From positions 1 through 12,514 of the forward strand of contig CAYYFL010000026.1 of the NCBI GenBank assembly GCA_964471325.1: a stretch of DNA of 12,514 nucleotides, given 5' to 3'. The position numbers were made by a program, and so were the translations under genes. Under the pieces are notes generated by a model. That model saw only the letters and a program-made list of their open reading frames with translations. It searched no databases and was not told the origin of the DNA. Positions 6,191 through 12,481 of this stretch are shown here, one piece after another. Position 1 is the stretch's first letter. Every line of letters starts with the position of its first letter. Origin of the DNA: Velamenicoccus sp964471325 (GTDB taxonomy: Bacteria > Omnitrophota > Gorgyraeia > Velamenicoccales > Velamenicoccaceae).

Positions 6191-6400
6191 TTATTCGATG
6201 GGGTCGTGGCCGCCGGGAGAAAAAGGGTGACACCGCAACAGTCTCCGGATTCCCAGCAGGCTCCCGCGCAGGCAACCGTATTTCTCTACAGCCTGAAGAA
6301 AATACTGAGAACAGGAGGGCACAAAGCGGCAACAATGCGGGATCAGGGGAGAACACACGCGTTGATACCCTTTAATGAGCGCCGCGAGAATATTTCTCAT
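6191..6400 (-). CDS. yidD: Membrane insertion efficiency factor YidD
   Basis: YidD is a small membrane-associated protein that aids YidC-dependent insertion. The 69-residue product fits the family in length and motif order: an N-terminal amphipathic part with IKGYQR, SPLIPHCCRFVPSCSQY with the conserved cysteines, AVEKYGCLRG, and the RCHPFSPGGHDP end. It starts 4 nt after the rpmH stop and ends 4 nt before yidC, so the three genes look co-transcribed and coupled. The usual rnpA gene between rpmH and yidD is absent. Confidence 0.94.
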   Translation of the reverse strand: MRNILAALIKGYQRVCSPLIPHCCRFVPSCSQYFLQAVEKYGCLRGSLLGIRRLLRCHPFSPGGHDPIE

Positions 6401-6404
6401 GGCG

Positions 6405-6542
6405 CTAAACGGTCAACTTGTGTCTGCCCTTTTGCCGTCTGGCTTTCAAGACCAGCCTGCCTTTTTTGGTCTTCATCCGACGACGGAATCCATGCTTGCG
6501 TTTTCCGACGATCTTGGTTGGTGTCTTCAAATGATATTTCAT
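6405..6542 (-). CDS. rpmH: 50S ribosomal protein L34
   Basis: This 45-residue, very basic protein is L34 of the large ribosomal subunit. MKYHLKTPTKIVGKRKHGFR carries the conserved KRK.HGFR..M motif, followed by MKTKKGRLVLKARRQKGR and the ending HKLTV (family KRLTV/KRLSA). The length is typical. It is the first gene of the minus-strand arm and starts only 9 nt downstream of a consensus -10 box, with no Shine-Dalgarno sequence, so it may be read from a leaderless or nearly leaderless mRNA. Next to dnaA in divergent orientation is the classic origin arrangement. Confidence 0.95.
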   Translation of the reverse strand: MKYHLKTPTKIVGKRKHGFRRRMKTKKGRLVLKARRQKGRHKLTV

Positions 6543-6551
6543 AGTCCGGAA

Positions 6552-6579
6552 ATTATAACACACGCCGTGGTGAAGTCAA
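6552..6579 (-). promoter_or_regulatory. Sigma70-type promoter of rpmH
   Basis: On the minus strand, TTGACT (6574-6579, 5 of 6 to consensus) and TATAAT (6552-6557, perfect) are separated by 16 nt. With a usual +1 about seven bases after the -10, transcription would begin near 6545, leaving roughly a 3-nt leader before the rpmH ATG. It probably drives rpmH-yidD-yidC-jag_N. Confidence 0.75.
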
Positions 6580-6686
6580 GATTTTTGTATTCGCCGCCGA
6601 GGCTGGCCGGGATTTTTTCTGGGCCGTAACCTTAATGCCGCGAGCCTGTTTTTTCCTTCTCCGTTTTCCGCCGCGTTAAAATTTTC

Positions 6687-6715
6687 TTGCATTGTCCTTC
6701 GGCCGCGATTATAAT
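6687..6715 (+). promoter_or_regulatory. Candidate dnaA promoter
   Basis: A perfect TATAAT (6710-6715) lies 17 nt after TTGCAT (6687-6692), which is a weak -35. Transcription would begin near 6722, giving a leader of about 195 nt that contains the dyad and the DnaA boxes. This layout would allow DnaA to repress its own gene, as is known in other bacteria; that is inference here. Confidence 0.5.
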
Positions 6716-6776
6716 GAAAACCCTTGGCGGCATGGTCGGCGGAAATTCCGGGCCGGCCAATAAAAACAGCGTCCGT

Positions 6777-6811
6777 CCGCCGGGAGGATGGAATTTCCTG
6801 TCTCCCGCCGG
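6777..6811. promoter_or_regulatory. 35-bp dyad-symmetric sequence in the dnaA leader
   Basis: Around a centre at 6794 the matching pairs are CCG/CGG (6777-6779 and 6809-6811), CGGGAG/CTCCCG (6781-6786 and 6802-6807) and GGAA/TTCC (6790-6793 and 6795-6798). That is 13 of 17 half-positions. The central loop is one base, so this is double-stranded dyad symmetry, as in an operator, rather than an RNA hairpin. The core GGAATTTCC is the reverse complement of GGAAATTCC at 6741-6749. The binding protein is unknown. Confidence 0.4.
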
Positions 6812-6836
6812 GACAAGAAGGGGAGATCGTGCTCCC

Positions 6837-6866
6837 TGTGGATAACCCTGTGGACGCTGTGAATAA
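6837..6866 (-). promoter_or_regulatory. Cluster of three DnaA boxes
   Basis: Read on the minus strand, 6837-6845 is a perfect TTATCCACA box. 6858-6866 is TTATTCACA (8 of 9). 6849-6857 between them matches 6 of 9. All three have the same orientation and the last two abut. This is the strongest DnaA-binding cluster in the window, just upstream of dnaA, and supports both origin function and autoregulation. Confidence 0.75.
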
Positions 6867-6917
6867 CTCGACGAGCCCCCGACAAACACCCCGGCAATCC
6901 AAGGCCGCATAAAGCCT

Positions 6918-8243
6918 ATGACTGAAAGCAACCTGTGGTTTCAGGCCGCTCAGGCCGTCCGATCCAAAGTAGGGGAGAATGCCTATGAGGCCTGGATCAA
7001 GCCGATCCGGCCGAAATCGGATTCGGGCAAACAAACCATCAGCCTCGAAGTCCCCAATGAATTTTTCAGGGAGTGGCTCATCCAGCATTACGATCTGGTG
7101 ATCCGCGACGCCTTGAAAAGCGCAGGATGCGCTTTCGACGTGTGCTACCAGATCAACCCTGCGCTGGCGGCAGAGGAGAAGCCGGCATTCAAAGCCGCGG
7201 CGCCCATGCGGGAACCCGCTGCGCCTTTCGTCTTGAATCCTAAGTATACTTTCGACAACTTCATCGTCGGGCCATCCAACCGCTTTGCGCACGCTGCCTG
7301 CCTTTCCATCGCAGACTCTCCGGCCAAGGCGTACAACCCCCTGTTCATCTACAGCAGGGTGGGGTTGGGCAAAACTCACCTCATGCAGGCCATCTGCCAC
7401 CGGATCCGCCACAACAATCCATCGACGCGGTTTTACTACACCACGTCGGAAAAATTCACGACGGAGCTGATCGGCGCCATCCAGCACCGTTCCACAGCCA
7501 CATTCCGGGAGAAATTCAGGAATGTCGACGTGCTTTTAATCGACGACATCCATTTCATTGCCAATAAGGAAGCCACCCAGGAAGAATTCTTCCACACCTT
7601 TAACGCCCTTTACGACAGCCACAAACAGATCATCATCTCGTCCGACAGGCCTCCCAAGGAAATCCAGAAACTCGAGGAGCGTCTCGTCTCGCGGTTCAGC
7701 TGGGGCCTGGTCACCGACATCCAGCCGCCGGACCTGGAGACCCGCATCGCGATCCTCAAGAAAAAAATCGAGAACGAGAGCGTCGACATCCCCGACGACG
7801 TCATCCATCTGATCGCCGAAATCATCAAGAGCAACATCCGGGAACTGGAAGGGGCCCTGGTCAAGGTGATCGCCTATTCGCTTCTGGAAGAAAAACATAT
7901 CACCCTGGATATGGCCAAGAGCGTCCTTAAAGACCTGCTGAAAGAGGCGTCCAAACAGATCACAGTAGAAGACATTCAGAAGGCCGTGGCTGATTATTTC
8001 AAAATCAACCCGGATGAGTTAAAAACCAAAAAGCGGGTCAAAAATGTCGTGGTGCCGCGCCAGGTCGCGATGTATCTGTCGCGGGAACTCACAAGCATGT
8101 CTTTGCCGGAGATCGGGAGTGCTTTCGGCGGCAAAGACCATACGACCGTGTTGCACGCATTCAAGAAAATCCAGGCCGAGATCCCAAAAAACCACGACAT
8201 CAAGAACGCGGTGGAGCAAATCAAAAACGATTTTCAGAGATAA
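6918..8243 (+). CDS. dnaA: Chromosomal replication initiator DnaA
   Basis: DnaA binds DnaA boxes, oligomerises with ATP, opens the origin and recruits the helicase. The 441-residue protein has all four domains: domain I (about 1-80, LWFQAAQAVRSKVGENAYEAWI), a short linker, the AAA+ domain III starting at YTFDNFIVGPSNRFAHAA, and the DNA-binding domain IV. Visible motifs are Walker B LLIDD (206-210), sensor 1 IIISSDRPP, box VII with R259 (arginine finger, LVSRFSWGL), sensor 2 NIRELEGAL, and the signature GGKDHTTVLHA (404-414). Walker A is odd: the usual GGVGLGKT reads SRVGLGKT (146-153), with K152 and T153 kept but the first two glycines replaced. No good Shine-Dalgarno sequence precedes the ATG, but the start fits domain I. 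The leader carries DnaA boxes. Confidence 0.97.
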   Translation: MTESNLWFQAAQAVRSKVGENAYEAWIKPIRPKSDSGKQTISLEVPNEFFREWLIQHYDLVIRDALKSAGCAFDVCYQINPALAAEEKPAFKAAAPMREPAAPFVLNPKYTFDNFIVGPSNRFAHAACLSIADSPAKAYNPLFIYSRVGLGKTHLMQAICHRIRHNNPSTRFYYTTSEKFTTELIGAIQHRSTATFREKFRNVDVLLIDDIHFIANKEATQEEFFHTFNALYDSHKQIIISSDRPPKEIQKLEERLVSRFSWGLVTDIQPPDLETRIAILKKKIENESVDIPDDVIHLIAEIIKSNIRELEGALVKVIAYSLLEEKHITLDMAKSVLKDLLKEASKQITVEDIQKAVADYFKINPDELKTKKRVKNVVVPRQVAMYLSRELTSMSLPEIGSAFGGKDHTTVLHAFKKIQAEIPKNHDIKNAVEQIKNDFQR

Positions 8244-8383
8244 TCCTTTTCTATCCACGGGTTATCCAAAATATTTTTTGTCTTTAGTTGTTTGTTTTTC
8301 TGGGGTTCTGTGGTTTTCAACAGAATCAAAAGTGCTTACTACGACTACTTTTATATTAAATTATTTAGTGTTAGGAGGTAGGG
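8244..8383. other. AT-rich dnaA-dnaN spacer, candidate unwinding region
   Basis: This 140-nt noncoding stretch is markedly AT-rich, with T-tracts and a TTATATTAAATTATTTAG run at 8351-8368. It has DnaA-box-like sequences: TTATCCAAA at 8262-8270 (8 of 9 to TTATCCACA), CTATCCACG at 8251-8259 (7 of 9) and TTTTCAACA at 8314-8322 (7 of 9). On the minus strand 8336-8347 reads TAG-TCG-TAG-TAA, reminiscent of DnaA-trio repeats. A strong Shine-Dalgarno sequence for dnaN, AGGAGGT, is at 8373-8379. Many bacteria place their unwinding element between dnaA and dnaN, so this may be half of a bipartite origin. Confidence 0.5.
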
Positions 8384-9490
8384 ATGAAAATCCGTGTGGA
8401 TAAAACAGAATTACAAAAAGGTATTCAAGCTGTCGGTAATGTCATCACACCCAAGAATGTTTTACCCATCCTGTCCAATATTCTTTTTGAGACACAAAAA
8501 AACAAAGTCAAGCTAACCACCACTGATTTAGATATGGGGGTTTCCATTATTCTTGATGCAGAGATCCTTGAGCCCGGAGCCATCACTATACCCACGAAAC
8601 GCTTGAGCGATATCATTAAGGAGCTGCCTTCAGGCGCCGTCGTCATCAATACGCGGAAAAACAACGTTGTGGATATCCAGTTGGAAAACTGTGAATTTAA
8701 GTTGATGGGGCTGCCCAAAGAGGAGTTCCCGAAACTTCCCGAGATCAAAGAAAAAGAGAGCCTTGTGTTGACGCAAGACACCCTGAAGAACATGCTTCAG
8801 TTGACAATCTTTGCCGTTTCGCACGAGGAAACACGCTATGTCCTCAACGGTCTACTTTTTGAGGTCAAAAAGAGCGGGGAGGGGGAATCTCTTGTCCGTT
8901 TTGTCGGGACCGACGGGCGACGGCTGGCCGTCGTCGAGAAAAAATTGCCCCTCAAGGCGCATAAGGAGACCAAGGTCATCATCCCTTACAAGACCGTCCA
9001 GGAGCTTTTGAGAAACTTGAAGGATGAGGGGGATATCTCATTGGTCATTTCCCAGAACCAGGTCTTTTTTGAAATGGACGGGGCGGTGATCATTTCGAGA
9101 TTGATCGAGGGGGACTTCCCCGATTATCAGCGCGTGATCCCGCAACCCTCCGCCTTGAAGATCAGGCTTAATAAGGATGATTTCGTCCTGGTGTTGCGGC
9201 GGGCCAACCTTTTGACGACGCCGGATTTCCAGGCGGTCAGATTCGAACTGTTCAAGAACAAGCTGGTGGTGTCCAAGTCCACCCCGGACGTCGGGGAGTT
9301 CAAGGAAGAGATCTCCCTGGAGTATGCCGGCAAGGAGTTTGTCATCGGGTTCAACCCGAACTATTTCCTGGATGTCCTGCGGTATTGGCGCGATCCGGAA
9401 TTTTCCCTGGAGTTTTACGACGGCGAGAAGCCCGGCGTGGTCCGGTCGGCGGAATACGTGTACATCGTGCAACCCATGAGGCTGAGCTAA
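8384..9490 (+). CDS. dnaN: DNA polymerase III beta subunit (sliding clamp)
   Basis: The beta clamp is a homodimeric ring that tethers polymerase III to DNA and docks many repair proteins. The 368-residue protein has the family length and three-domain pattern: the start MKIRVDKTELQKGIQAVGNV, the segment NVLPILSNILFE, the TTTDLDMGV motif, GLPKEEFPKLPE, RYVLNGLLFEV, FVGTDGRRLAVVEK, LIEGDFPDYQRVIP, and the ending YVYIVQPMRLS (family YlimPmrl). An excellent Shine-Dalgarno sequence AGGAGGT ends 4 nt before the ATG. The first third (about 8384-8760) is AT-rich like the upstream spacer, while the rest is GC-rich, a base-composition break inside one gene. dciA begins 13 nt after the stop. Confidence 0.97.
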   Translation: MKIRVDKTELQKGIQAVGNVITPKNVLPILSNILFETQKNKVKLTTTDLDMGVSIILDAEILEPGAITIPTKRLSDIIKELPSGAVVINTRKNNVVDIQLENCEFKLMGLPKEEFPKLPEIKEKESLVLTQDTLKNMLQLTIFAVSHEETRYVLNGLLFEVKKSGEGESLVRFVGTDGRRLAVVEKKLPLKAHKETKVIIPYKTVQELLRNLKDEGDISLVISQNQVFFEMDGAVIISRLIEGDFPDYQRVIPQPSALKIRLNKDDFVLVLRRANLLTTPDFQAVRFELFKNKLVVSKSTPDVGEFKEEISLEYAGKEFVIGFNPNYFLDVLRYWRDPEFSLEFYDGEKPGVVRSAEYVYIVQPMRLS

Positions 9491-9503
9491 CAAGGGTCAG
9501 TAA

Positions 9504-9818
9504 ATGCAGGAGATCAAATCCGTCCTCAAGACAGTCCTCAAAGACCTGATGAGGCAGCAGAAGGGGCGCGATCTCGACGGAGCGAGGGCCCTCTGGCGGC
9601 GCCTGGTGGGAGAGCGCGCGGCGGCACACAGTCAAATCGTTTATTTGACAAAGGATAAAATCCGGGTTAATGTAAATAGCTCAGCGTGGCTGTACCAGCT
9701 GAACCTTAAAAAAAATACGATTCAGAAGGAATTTTACAAGGCCTTCAAGATCAAAGACATTAAACTGCAACTGGGAGACGTCAAGGAGAGGTATGGCAGA
9801 AGCGAACAGGAAGTATGA
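9504..9818 (+). CDS. dciA: DciA-like DUF721 protein (helicase recruitment factor)
   Basis: This 104-residue protein fits the DUF721 family, whose characterised member DciA recruits the DnaB helicase at the origin in bacteria that lack DnaC. Matching features are the N-terminal VLKTVLKDL helix, ALWRRLVGERAAAHSQIVYL (family W..vvG..la.hs.pv.l), KIRVNVNSSAWLYQLNLKK (family L.V.v.ss.Wa.eL...k) and a short tail. The position between dnaN and gyrB, where recF is often found, supports a replication role. No recF lies in the window. AAGG about 9 nt upstream could serve as a weak Shine-Dalgarno sequence. The last 26 nt overlap the gyrB start. The family call rests on motifs and context. Confidence 0.82.
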   Translation: MQEIKSVLKTVLKDLMRQQKGRDLDGARALWRRLVGERAAAHSQIVYLTKDKIRVNVNSSAWLYQLNLKKNTIQKEFYKAFKIKDIKLQLGDVKERYGRSEQEV

Positions 9819-12213
9819 TGCGACAGCGATACAGGTTTTGGAAGGCATGGAGGCCGTCCGCATGCGGCCCGCGATGTATATCGGCGATACGACGAACCGC
9901 GGCCTGCATCATCTGGTCTTTGAGGTCGTCGACAACTCCGTCGACGAGGCGTTGGCGGGATATTGCAAACACATCAGCGTCGTTGTTCACGAAAACCAGA
10001 GCGTCAGCGTTATCGACGACGGCCGCGGCATCCCTGTCGACATCCATGCCAAAGAGAAAAAACCCGCCGTCGAGGTCGCCCTGACGACGCTCCATGCCGG
10101 CGGCAAGTTCGATCACCGGGCGTACAAGGTGTCCGGCGGCTTGCACGGTGTCGGCGTCAGCGTCGTCAATGCGCTCTCGGAATGGCTCGAGGTTGAGATC
10201 CGGCGCGACGAGAAGGTTTACCACCAGCGTTACGAGCGCGGCAAGACCGTTTCCAAGCTGACGATCATCGGGAAGGCCAAGGCCACCGGTACCAAGGTGA
10301 CTTTCAAGCCGGACAAGCAGATCTTCAAAACCATCGACATGTCTTACGACGTCCTGGCCAACCGCCTGCGCGAGTTGGCCTTTTTGAACAAGGGTCTGGC
10401 CATCAAGCTTGTCGATGAACGGGCAGAGAAGGAGGCGGAGTTCTGTTTCAACGGCGGCATCATTTCCTTTGTCGAGCACTTGAACAAAAACAAAAACCCG
10501 CTCCACAACAAAGTTCTTTATGTCGAGAAGTCCGGCGAGGACATGGTTTTGGAGATGGGCATGCAGTATAACGATAGCTACGCGGAAAACATTTTTACCT
10601 ACGCCAACAATATCAATACCGTCGAAGGAGGCACGCACCTGAGCGGTTTTAAATCCGCCCTTACGCGCGCCATCAATCAGTACGTCAAGAGCAAGAACCT
10701 TCTGAAGGACTCCAGTGCCACGATTTCCGGCGACGACGTCCGCGAAGGCCTTACGGCGGTTGTCAGCCTTAAGGTCCCCAATCCCCAGTTCGAGGGGCAG
10801 ACCAAGACCAAGCTGGGCAATTCCGAGGCCGAAGGGTTTGTCGCCTCCCAGGTGTTTGAATTCCTGACGACCATTTTCGAAGAACACCCCCCCGTCGCCA
10901 ATAAGATCGTCGAAAAAGCAGTCCTGGCGGCGCGCGCCAGAGAGGCGGCCAGGAAGGCGCGCGAACTGACCCGTCGCAAGGGCGCCCTGGAAGGGCTTTC
11001 CCTGCCCGGCAAGCTCGCCGACTGTTCGGAAACGGACGCCTCCATGTCCGAGCTTTTTATTGTTGAAGGCGATTCTGCCGGCGGCTCGGCCAAACAGGGT
11101 CGGGACCGGCGTTTCCAGGCGATCCTGCCCATCAAGGGAAAAATCCTGAACGTCGAGAAGTCCAGGCTTGACAAGATCCTGAGCAACGAAGAGATCCGGA
11201 CGATCCTGACGGCCCTCGGCACGGGCGTGGGGGATGAATTCAATCTTGAAAAACTGCGCTATCACAAGATCGTTATCATGTGCGATGCGGATGTTGACGG
11301 CTCTCATATCCGCACGCTCCTGTTGACGCTTTTTTTAAGGCAGCTGCCCAAGCTGATCGAAGGCGGACACATCTATATCGCCCAGCCGCCTTTGTATAAG
11401 ATCAAGAGGGGTAACAGGGAAGAATATATTCAGACAGAAGAGCAGATGAACCAATTGATGTTAGATATTGGAAGAGAAGGACTTAAGTTCACTGTTCTGG
11501 CGGACAAGAAGACATTGAACGATCCTCAGTTCAAAGAATTACTCGAATCTCTTGTCCAACTGGATAGATTCAGCATTCATTTAGAGAAAAATGGAGTTGA
11601 TTTAGAAAAATTGGTTGTAAATAGACACAAGGGTTCCAAAAAATTGCCTATTTATGTGGCAAAAGTGGAGCAAAATGCCCATTATTTGTTCTCTGATGCA
11701 GAGCTCGCCAAGCTTTCGGAGTCTGCCAAAGGCGAAAAGGAAGAGTTCAATTATGTTGAGATTTACGATGCAGAGGATATAGAGAAGGTGATCACGAAGA
11801 TTGAGAAGATGGGGATCCCCATAGAAACATATTTCGGTCCCTCCAAGCGTAAGGAGGATGCTTCTGTCCGGAGCGCCAAACAGACGGAAGGCGGCAAGAA
11901 AGCCAAGCCGGCCTTCAGGATTACGAATGAGGTGGACGTGGAATTTTTTGCGCTCAAGGACGTTCTGGAGCATGTTAAGGAATTGGCCAAAAAAGGGATG
12001 ACCTTCCAGCGCTATAAAGGTCTGGGCGAGATGAACCCGCAACAGCTTTGGGATACCACGATGGATCCCGAGCGGCGGACAATCCTCAAGGTGCTTTTGG
12101 AAGATGCGATTGAGGCCGACGAGATCTTCACAATCCTGATGGGAGACCAGGTGGATCCCCGGCGGGAATTCATCGAGAAAAACGCGCACCTGGTGAGGAA
12201 TTTGGATATTTAA
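9793..12213 (+). CDS. gyrB: DNA gyrase subunit B
   Basis: GyrB is the ATPase/TOPRIM subunit of the A2B2 gyrase that introduces negative supercoils. The 806 residues match the long Gram-negative form. The GHKL ATPase part shows RMRPAMYIGDT, the catalytic E44 and N48 in EVVDNSVDEAL, DDGRGIPVDIH and GGLHGVGVSVVNALS. The transducer has QTKTKLGNSE. TOPRIM shows EGDSAGGSAKQGRDR (425 on), PIKGKILNVEK and DADVDGSHIR (498-507). The C-terminus has QRYKGLGEM (739-747) and QQLWDTTMDP. An insertion of roughly 190 residues lies between about 541 and 735. The start at 9793 has AAGGAGAGG immediately upstream inside dciA and gives the canonical MRPAMYIG spacing. The segment 11401-11700, encoding the first part of the insertion, is about 37% GC, well below its flanks. 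No gyrA lies within the window. Confidence 0.97.
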   Translation: MAEANRKYDATAIQVLEGMEAVRMRPAMYIGDTTNRGLHHLVFEVVDNSVDEALAGYCKHISVVVHENQSVSVIDDGRGIPVDIHAKEKKPAVEVALTTLHAGGKFDHRAYKVSGGLHGVGVSVVNALSEWLEVEIRRDEKVYHQRYERGKTVSKLTIIGKAKATGTKVTFKPDKQIFKTIDMSYDVLANRLRELAFLNKGLAIKLVDERAEKEAEFCFNGGIISFVEHLNKNKNPLHNKVLYVEKSGEDMVLEMGMQYNDSYAENIFTYANNINTVEGGTHLSGFKSALTRAINQYVKSKNLLKDSSATISGDDVREGLTAVVSLKVPNPQFEGQTKTKLGNSEAEGFVASQVFEFLTTIFEEHPPVANKIVEKAVLAARAREAARKARELTRRKGALEGLSLPGKLADCSETDASMSELFIVEGDSAGGSAKQGRDRRFQAILPIKGKILNVEKSRLDKILSNEEIRTILTALGTGVGDEFNLEKLRYHKIVIMCDADVDGSHIRTLLLTLFLRQLPKLIEGGHIYIAQPPLYKIKRGNREEYIQTEEQMNQLMLDIGREGLKFTVLADKKTLNDPQFKELLESLVQLDRFSIHLEKNGVDLEKLVVNRHKGSKKLPIYVAKVEQNAHYLFSDAELAKLSESAKGEKEEFNYVEIYDAEDIEKVITKIEKMGIPIETYFGPSKRKEDASVRSAKQTEGGKKAKPAFRITNEVDVEFFALKDVLEHVKELAKKGMTFQRYKGLGEMNPQQLWDTTMDPERRTILKVLLEDAIEADEIFTILMGDQVDPRREFIEKNAHLVRNLDI

Positions 12214-12235
12214 AAACGACTCCTCGCTTAAACAT

Positions 12236-12256
12236 CCGCCACCAATGCTTTGGCGG
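12236..12256. repeat. Hairpin after gyrB
   Basis: CCGCCA (12236-12241) and TGGCGG (12251-12256) form a 6-bp stem with a 9-nt loop, 23 nt after the gyrB stop. It could stabilise or end the transcript, but no T-run follows, so it is called a repeat and not a terminator. Confidence 0.5.
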
Positions 12257-12349
12257 ACGTCCTTGCCTTCGGCCAAGGCAGGCAGGCGCCGAAGTTGGGG
12301 TGGCGGGCGCTTGGAATTTTCGCCAGGGCAGGCCGGCAGAGAAATTAAT

Positions 12350-12468
12350 GTTACTCCCCGTGTAAGCATCTTGACAATTTATGCCTCGGCCTGCCAGGGC
12401 AGGCCAGCCCAGCCTTCACAGAGCTCGGACGGGCAGCCATAAATTCTCAAGATACGCTCGGAGTTAAC
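12350..12468. repeat. Imperfect 119-bp inverted-repeat (MITE-like) element
   Basis: The inner arms CATCTTGACAATTTATG (12367-12383) and its partner at 12438-12454 match at 15 of 17 positions. The similarity extends outward to GTTACTCC (12350-12357) and GGAGTTAAC (12460-12468). The enclosed sequence is GC-rich and palindromic. The arm motif CTTGACAATT resembles the arm of the 2049-2112 element (CTTGTCAATT), pointing to one repeat family. No transposase is present. Confidence 0.5.
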
Positions 12469-12481
12469 CCCACAAGGGGGT

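Larger units (their letters stand above)
6543..6917. other. Divergent rpmH-dnaA spacer, putative oriC
   Basis: This 375-nt spacer separates the two divergent arms and holds no convincing gene. It contains the rpmH promoter (6552-6579), a candidate dnaA promoter (6687-6715), the perfect palindrome CGGAAATTCCG (6740-6750), the 8-bp palindrome GGCCGGCC (6751-6758), a 35-bp dyad (6777-6811) and three DnaA-box-like sequences (6837-6866). The switch of all coding strands here, the boxes and the neighbours dnaA/dnaN/gyrB/parAB support an origin of replication, though the unwinding element may instead lie after dnaA. Confidence 0.7.

Noticed and set aside
6191..6542. A hidden rnpA overlapping rpmH or yidD in another frame, as in Thermus
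   Set aside because: The other frames here give no RnpA-like sequence, and the available space is too short for a gene of about 110 codons.
6576..7487. 303-codon open frame on the minus strand crossing the dnaA 5' half and the origin spacer
   Set aside because: It would run over the DnaA boxes, the candidate dnaA promoter and conserved dnaA codons, and its product resembles nothing known.
9781..11307. Long open frame (508 codons) on the minus strand opposite gyrB
   Set aside because: It mirrors the codon pattern of a GC-rich real gene on the other strand, shows no recognisable protein family, and lies entirely over the conserved gyrB and the end of dciA.
12236..12278. Intrinsic terminator of gyrB
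   Set aside because: Two stems are present but neither is followed by a run of T, so they are listed as repeats only.
11602..12369. 255-codon open frame on the minus strand opposite the gyrB 3' end
   Set aside because: It covers the conserved C-terminus of GyrB and part of the repeat region; no family match.
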